Shown in pieces: positions 18,009 through 20,561 of a DNA stretch of 20,561 bases. The translations under genes and the position numbers were made by a program. The notes beneath the pieces were generated by a model, which did no database searches, was not told the DNA's origin, and saw only the letters and a program-made list of their open reading frames with translations. Numbering within the stretch: position 1 is the first letter of the stretch; every line of letters begins with the position of its first letter. The stretch is from a virus, in IMG/VR virus record IMGVR_UViG_3300035664_000109, positions 1 to 20,561 of that record; one strand, 5' to 3'.

Positions 18009-19567
18009 TATAGTACGCCTCCGCCTTCAAATACATAGTCTGTTGCATAGTAGCGAATATCAGACGTTTTACTTGATGTTCTGATTCTAAACGTGCCGTA
18101 ATAGCCCATGCCCGACGCCATTTGCCAACGTGAGAACGGCATGATGTTTCCGCCCCATTGTACATTGTCCCAAGTGCCAGAATCCCAAATGCCTGCGTTG
18201 GTAGCAAGAAGGTTATAGGGTTGTGGTGGTTGAGAATCTAAATCAAAGTTAAGGTTAATCTGACCGGAAAACGCAAACGCATAATCGTAGCCCATTGACA
18301 CTTTAGCCATCGTCCAACGCTTAATCTGACTTTGACTGCCAAAGGCAGAAAAAGCAGGTAAAAGGTCGGTATTGATGACTTCGCCATCATCAGTTGGCCC
18401 ATCCCAAAATTTAAAGACTTTTCCGCCTTGTCCGAAATACATTACGTTGTTAACAAACGCCCAACAGGTAGCATTAACGCCTGTAAAACGTGACCATGAC
18501 CCGCTAATGGTGTTCATAACGTATTGGTCAAACTGCGTTGAACTAATTGGCACGTTGATAAACAGCATATTATTAGGCGGGCTTAACACGACTTGCCAAC
18601 CGTAATTCCCCGCATACGCTACGGTTGCATCAGTAATACGTTTTTGTATTTTGTTTGTAATAGACGTTTTGACGTTAACACGGCTAGACATTAACCACTG
18701 TGACAAAGGAACTAGACCATCTTTGTTTAGCAGTAATATGTCGCCCCCGAACTTAATTGTGCAACTGCGCCCTACGGGTGAACCACCATAATACACGCCA
18801 TTAAGCGACCATGTATCGGCTGACGCAGGGTTTGTTCCGCTATAGACGGCAATCTCACCTACCGTAGTAATGACGACAAAATAGTCATCCATACCGTTAC
18901 CGGCGTCAAGCGTCCATGTTTCAATCTTAGCAATACTGCCGCCATTGATAAACAAAGGTGCAAAGTCAAAAGAAGTTGCTGTGCCAGCAATCGAATCAGT
19001 CGCTAAATACCAGCATTTCATGCTGTCTTTTTGAACAAACCACGCTCTGCGATGATGTACTAAAACGCCAACAAGTAGGCTTGTGTCAACGCCTGTGATA
19101 GCGTAAGGTGTTGATACGTCCGTCACTTGTTGCCATGTTGTGCCGTCATAGAGAAGCATATAATCTTCGCCATTCACAGCAAGCGTAAATGTGCCGCCTG
19201 ACGTTGATACTTGACCAAAATACCATCTAGCGTTAGAAAGCCCTGTAACAACTTCAGTTGGCGCGGTAGGTGTTTGCGCCGTTACGTTCCACACACTGCA
19301 ATCGCCAGCGTCGTCAGCTACCGCAAAGACACGCGAAACGCCGTCTTGCCCGTCATAGGTGATAAACGATTCAATATCGCCCGCTATGCCACTTGACCAC
19401 AATGTGTAGCCTTTGCGTGACTGCAATTCAGTAGGCAAACAAAACCAGTTATCGATGATGACCGCCTCATTAGGCGACATCGCGGCTAATTGATTGACCG
19501 CATTCCACCCGCCAATTGGCGCGGTGACAGTGACGGTACCTGAAGTTTGGCGTTTAGGACGTAGCAT
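18008..19567 (-). CDS. Tail protein, hub/tube type, 519 aa
   Basis: The N terminus (TVTAPIGGWNAVNQLAAMSP, then NEAVIIDNWFCLPTELQSRKGY) is a common opening of a phage tail protein of about 500-650 residues: 'P.GG.N......M...EA..L.NWFP....V..R.GY'. The remainder is beta-rich with repeated blade-like segments (DGQDGVSRVFAVADD; GEIAVYSGTNP; KVFKFWDG), suggesting a propeller, followed by a C-terminal beta domain (YYATDYVFEGGGVL). This resembles podophage tail hub or 'tail tubular protein B/P22 gp10-like' proteins by position and length. Start ATG 19567 with a weak AGG. I infer that it closes or extends the short tail. Confidence 0.72.
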   Translation of the reverse strand: MLRPKRQTSGTVTVTAPIGGWNAVNQLAAMSPNEAVIIDNWFCLPTELQSRKGYTLWSSGIAGDIESFITYDGQDGVSRVFAVADDAGDCSVWNVTAQTPTAPTEVVTGLSNARWYFGQVSTSGGTFTLAVNGEDYMLLYDGTTWQQVTDVSTPYAITGVDTSLLVGVLVHHRRAWFVQKDSMKCWYLATDSIAGTATSFDFAPLFINGGSIAKIETWTLDAGNGMDDYFVVITTVGEIAVYSGTNPASADTWSLNGVYYGGSPVGRSCTIKFGGDILLLNKDGLVPLSQWLMSSRVNVKTSITNKIQKRITDATVAYAGNYGWQVVLSPPNNMLFINVPISSTQFDQYVMNTISGSWSRFTGVNATCWAFVNNVMYFGQGGKVFKFWDGPTDDGEVINTDLLPAFSAFGSQSQIKRWTMAKVSMGYDYAFAFSGQINLNFDLDSQPPQPYNLLATNAGIWDSGTWDNVQWGGNIMPFSRWQMASGMGYYGTFRIRTSSKTSDIRYYATDYVFEGGGVL

Positions 19568-19583
19568 TTAGTTACCTATTTAG

Positions 19584-19601
19584 GATACGAAAAACCGTAT
19601 C
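19584..19601. other. Small hairpin between two tail genes
   Basis: GATACG (19584-19589) and CGTATC (19596-19601) form a perfect 6-bp stem with a 6-base loop, extendable by a G-U and an A-U pair. It fills the 35-base gap between the stop of the 302-aa gene and the start of the 519-aa gene, the widest gap of the late operon. No U-run follows in the leftward direction, so it is not an ordinary terminator; it might be a processing or stability element. Confidence 0.35.
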
Positions 19602-19602
19602 T

Positions 19603-20511
19603 TTACGATGTAGTGTTGCCATAACCCGTATCCGGTATATTGTTTTGAGTGAGTAGTATATTTGGATAGCGTGGCGCGAGGGATAGCGTATCTGCGCCGC
19701 TCTCTGCTGCTTTCCATTTCTCCAGCTCACGAGTGTAATCTTGAAGCACTGCTGTGGTGTCAAAACCTTTAATCTCAAACAGTTTGAGTTTTGTGCCTAG
19801 CACCATCACGCGGTCTGGAAACAGCGTTGTGTCAGTATCAACCGTTAAGCGTGTTTTAGGTGTTCCGTCAGCCGCTACAACCCATGCGTTAGAAACGTAT
19901 TCGAAGCCCATTACTAGCACTGCGGTAGGCGCAGGCCAGATAGTGAACTTGTTACCCATCATTCTAAAGCGCATACGAGGGCCTGTCGTAACATAGCTTG
20001 CTTTAAGCCATTGCCATTCTTGGGCGTCTTTAGGACCAATAATTGACCAACGATTTGATTTATTGTATTGGGTTTTGTCTACCATCCGCGCGAAGTCGCT
20101 AGGCATTGCATACTTAGCTTGACTAAATGTAATGGTAATGCCTGTTGCAGTGGCAGTAGCAGGAATAGAAGTTGTAGCCGTTGTTGTACCAACAAAAGTG
20201 ACAAAAGTGTCTTGTGACAACCCTTCGCCAATGGCCATAAAATCAGTCGATAAACCTGTTACTGACGACAAATTGGTGATAGTGGTTGAACCTTCAGTAA
20301 CGTCACCCGTATATTGATAGTAAACCGTTTCAAAACGGTATTCTGCCGCTAAGGCTTGCCAGTCACGCTCAGTTGATAGCGTGTCGCCTGTACGGTTCAT
20401 CAGCGCTTGAATTTGAAGCACTTGAGGGTCTGTTGATGTCGCCACTTGCGTGGGGACAGGCAAACCTATTTCTAAACAGACATCTTGAACATTCGTAAGT
20501 AGGTTTGCCAT
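19603..20511 (-). CDS. Head-tail connector/adaptor-like protein, 302 aa
   Basis: The N terminus MANLLTNVQDVCLEIGLPVP and TQVATSTDPQVLQIQALMNR, then LSTERDWQAL is a pattern I know from a phage protein encoded between capsid and tail-hub genes: a helix, 'LP.P..V..STDP.V.Q..AL.N..G..L....DW..L'. A Thr/Ser-rich beta insert (about 68-130: VTEGSTTITNLSSVTGLSTD and onward) is followed by AMPSDFARM, PKDAQEW and MGNKFTIWPAP, the usual C-terminal features, and then a helix. Position and form suggest an adaptor or tail-tube-A-like ring protein. Start preceded by TTAAGGAATAAAACGC. Confidence 0.7.
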   Translation of the reverse strand: MANLLTNVQDVCLEIGLPVPTQVATSTDPQVLQIQALMNRTGDTLSTERDWQALAAEYRFETVYYQYTGDVTEGSTTITNLSSVTGLSTDFMAIGEGLSQDTFVTFVGTTTATTSIPATATATGITITFSQAKYAMPSDFARMVDKTQYNKSNRWSIIGPKDAQEWQWLKASYVTTGPRMRFRMMGNKFTIWPAPTAVLVMGFEYVSNAWVVAADGTPKTRLTVDTDTTLFPDRVMVLGTKLKLFEIKGFDTTAVLQDYTRELEKWKAAESGADTLSLAPRYPNILLTQNNIPDTGYGNTTS

Positions 20512-20516
20512 GCGTT

Positions 20517-20561
20517 TTATTCCTTAACGGTTCTAACTCTTTTGACTTCAGGTGGTTGTGC
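20517..20561 (-). CDS. C-terminal end of an upstream late gene (partial)
   Basis: Fourteen codons and a TAA stop are visible at the right edge, in the leftward direction. The translated end, AQPPEVKRVRTVKE, is basic with a Pro-Pro, and its last codons hold the AAGGAA that serves the connector gene 6 bases further on. Too short to identify; most likely a small head or neck protein, as such genes often precede the adaptor. Confidence 0.55.
   Translation of the reverse strand, partial: AQPPEVKRVRTVKE

Noticed and set aside
19572-19618. 16-aa frame (MATLHRKDTVFRILNR) in the gap between tail genes
   Set aside because: It has no ribosome site, overlaps the end of the 302-aa gene and includes the hairpin; too short to support.
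1-20561. tRNA genes, CRISPR arrays, insertion sequences, integrase or att sites
   Set aside because: None was seen on either strand by eye; a tRNA or att-site scan could not be run here.

Overview
The window reads as part of the genome of a tailed double-stranded DNA phage, or prophage, of a Gram-negative bacterium. The evidence is a RecB-like nuclease, VRR-NUC nuclease and SNF2-type helicase set, a DUF3310 protein, a GH24 endolysin with small membrane proteins beside it, tail-fibre proteins, very large internal-type virion proteins and head-tail connector proteins. Genes are packed almost without gaps and mostly joined by ATGA or TAATG stop/start overlaps. The absence of a visible tape-measure, sheath or baseplate gene between connector and fibre genes, together with three long glycine/alanine/glutamine-rich proteins, suggests a short-tailed (podovirus-like) virion. 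That is inference, because the terminase, portal and capsid genes lie outside the window. No integrase, repressor, tRNA, IS element or CRISPR array was seen, and the host genus cannot be fixed from the sequence alone.

Layout. (1) 1-1236, leftward: three small genes (53, 75 and 55 aa) lead into a RecB/Cas4-like nuclease of the DUF2800 type that runs off the left edge. (2) 1237-1319: a short divergent intergenic region with two direct copies of a 12-bp A/T-rich element plus an inverted half-copy, the only obvious control region in the window. (3) 1320-6100, rightward: a chain of about 16 overlapping early/replication genes, starting with a VRR-NUC nuclease and ending with a SNF2-like helicase and a 59-aa protein. 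Most of those between are tiny (25-102 aa), including membrane peptides, a zinc-ribbon peptide, a putative DNA-binding protein, a degenerate HNH-like protein and a DUF3310 protein. (4) 6097-20561, leftward: the late region. Reading in the direction of transcription (right to left) it holds the end of an unknown gene, a connector/adaptor protein, a 519-aa tail protein, a GNAT acetyltransferase, a 652-aa repeat protein with a C-terminal S74-like chaperone domain, a 99-aa protein, a ~536-aa and a 982-aa internal-type protein, two fibre proteins, a fibre-assembly-like protein, a DUF5856-like protein, three small membrane proteins (holin candidates), the endolysin and a 42-aa acidic peptide. The early and late operons converge and overlap by 4 bp at 6097-6100.

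How the parts work together. DUF2800, VRR-NUC and SNF2 genes commonly travel together in phage replication modules with DNA polymerase I and a DUF2815 single-strand-binding protein. Here the set is split into two divergent arms around one control region, so the polymerase is expected just left of the window. The late operon builds the tail and ejection apparatus and ends with lysis.

The most distinctive signals are: an exact ten-copy, 18-residue repeat in the 652-aa virion protein; a shared 13-residue C-terminal tail on two otherwise dissimilar neighbouring early proteins, conserved at protein level with different codons; an HNH-like protein that has lost its histidines; and a possible leaderless start for the first rightward gene. 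There is no gene-free stretch longer than 300 bases.
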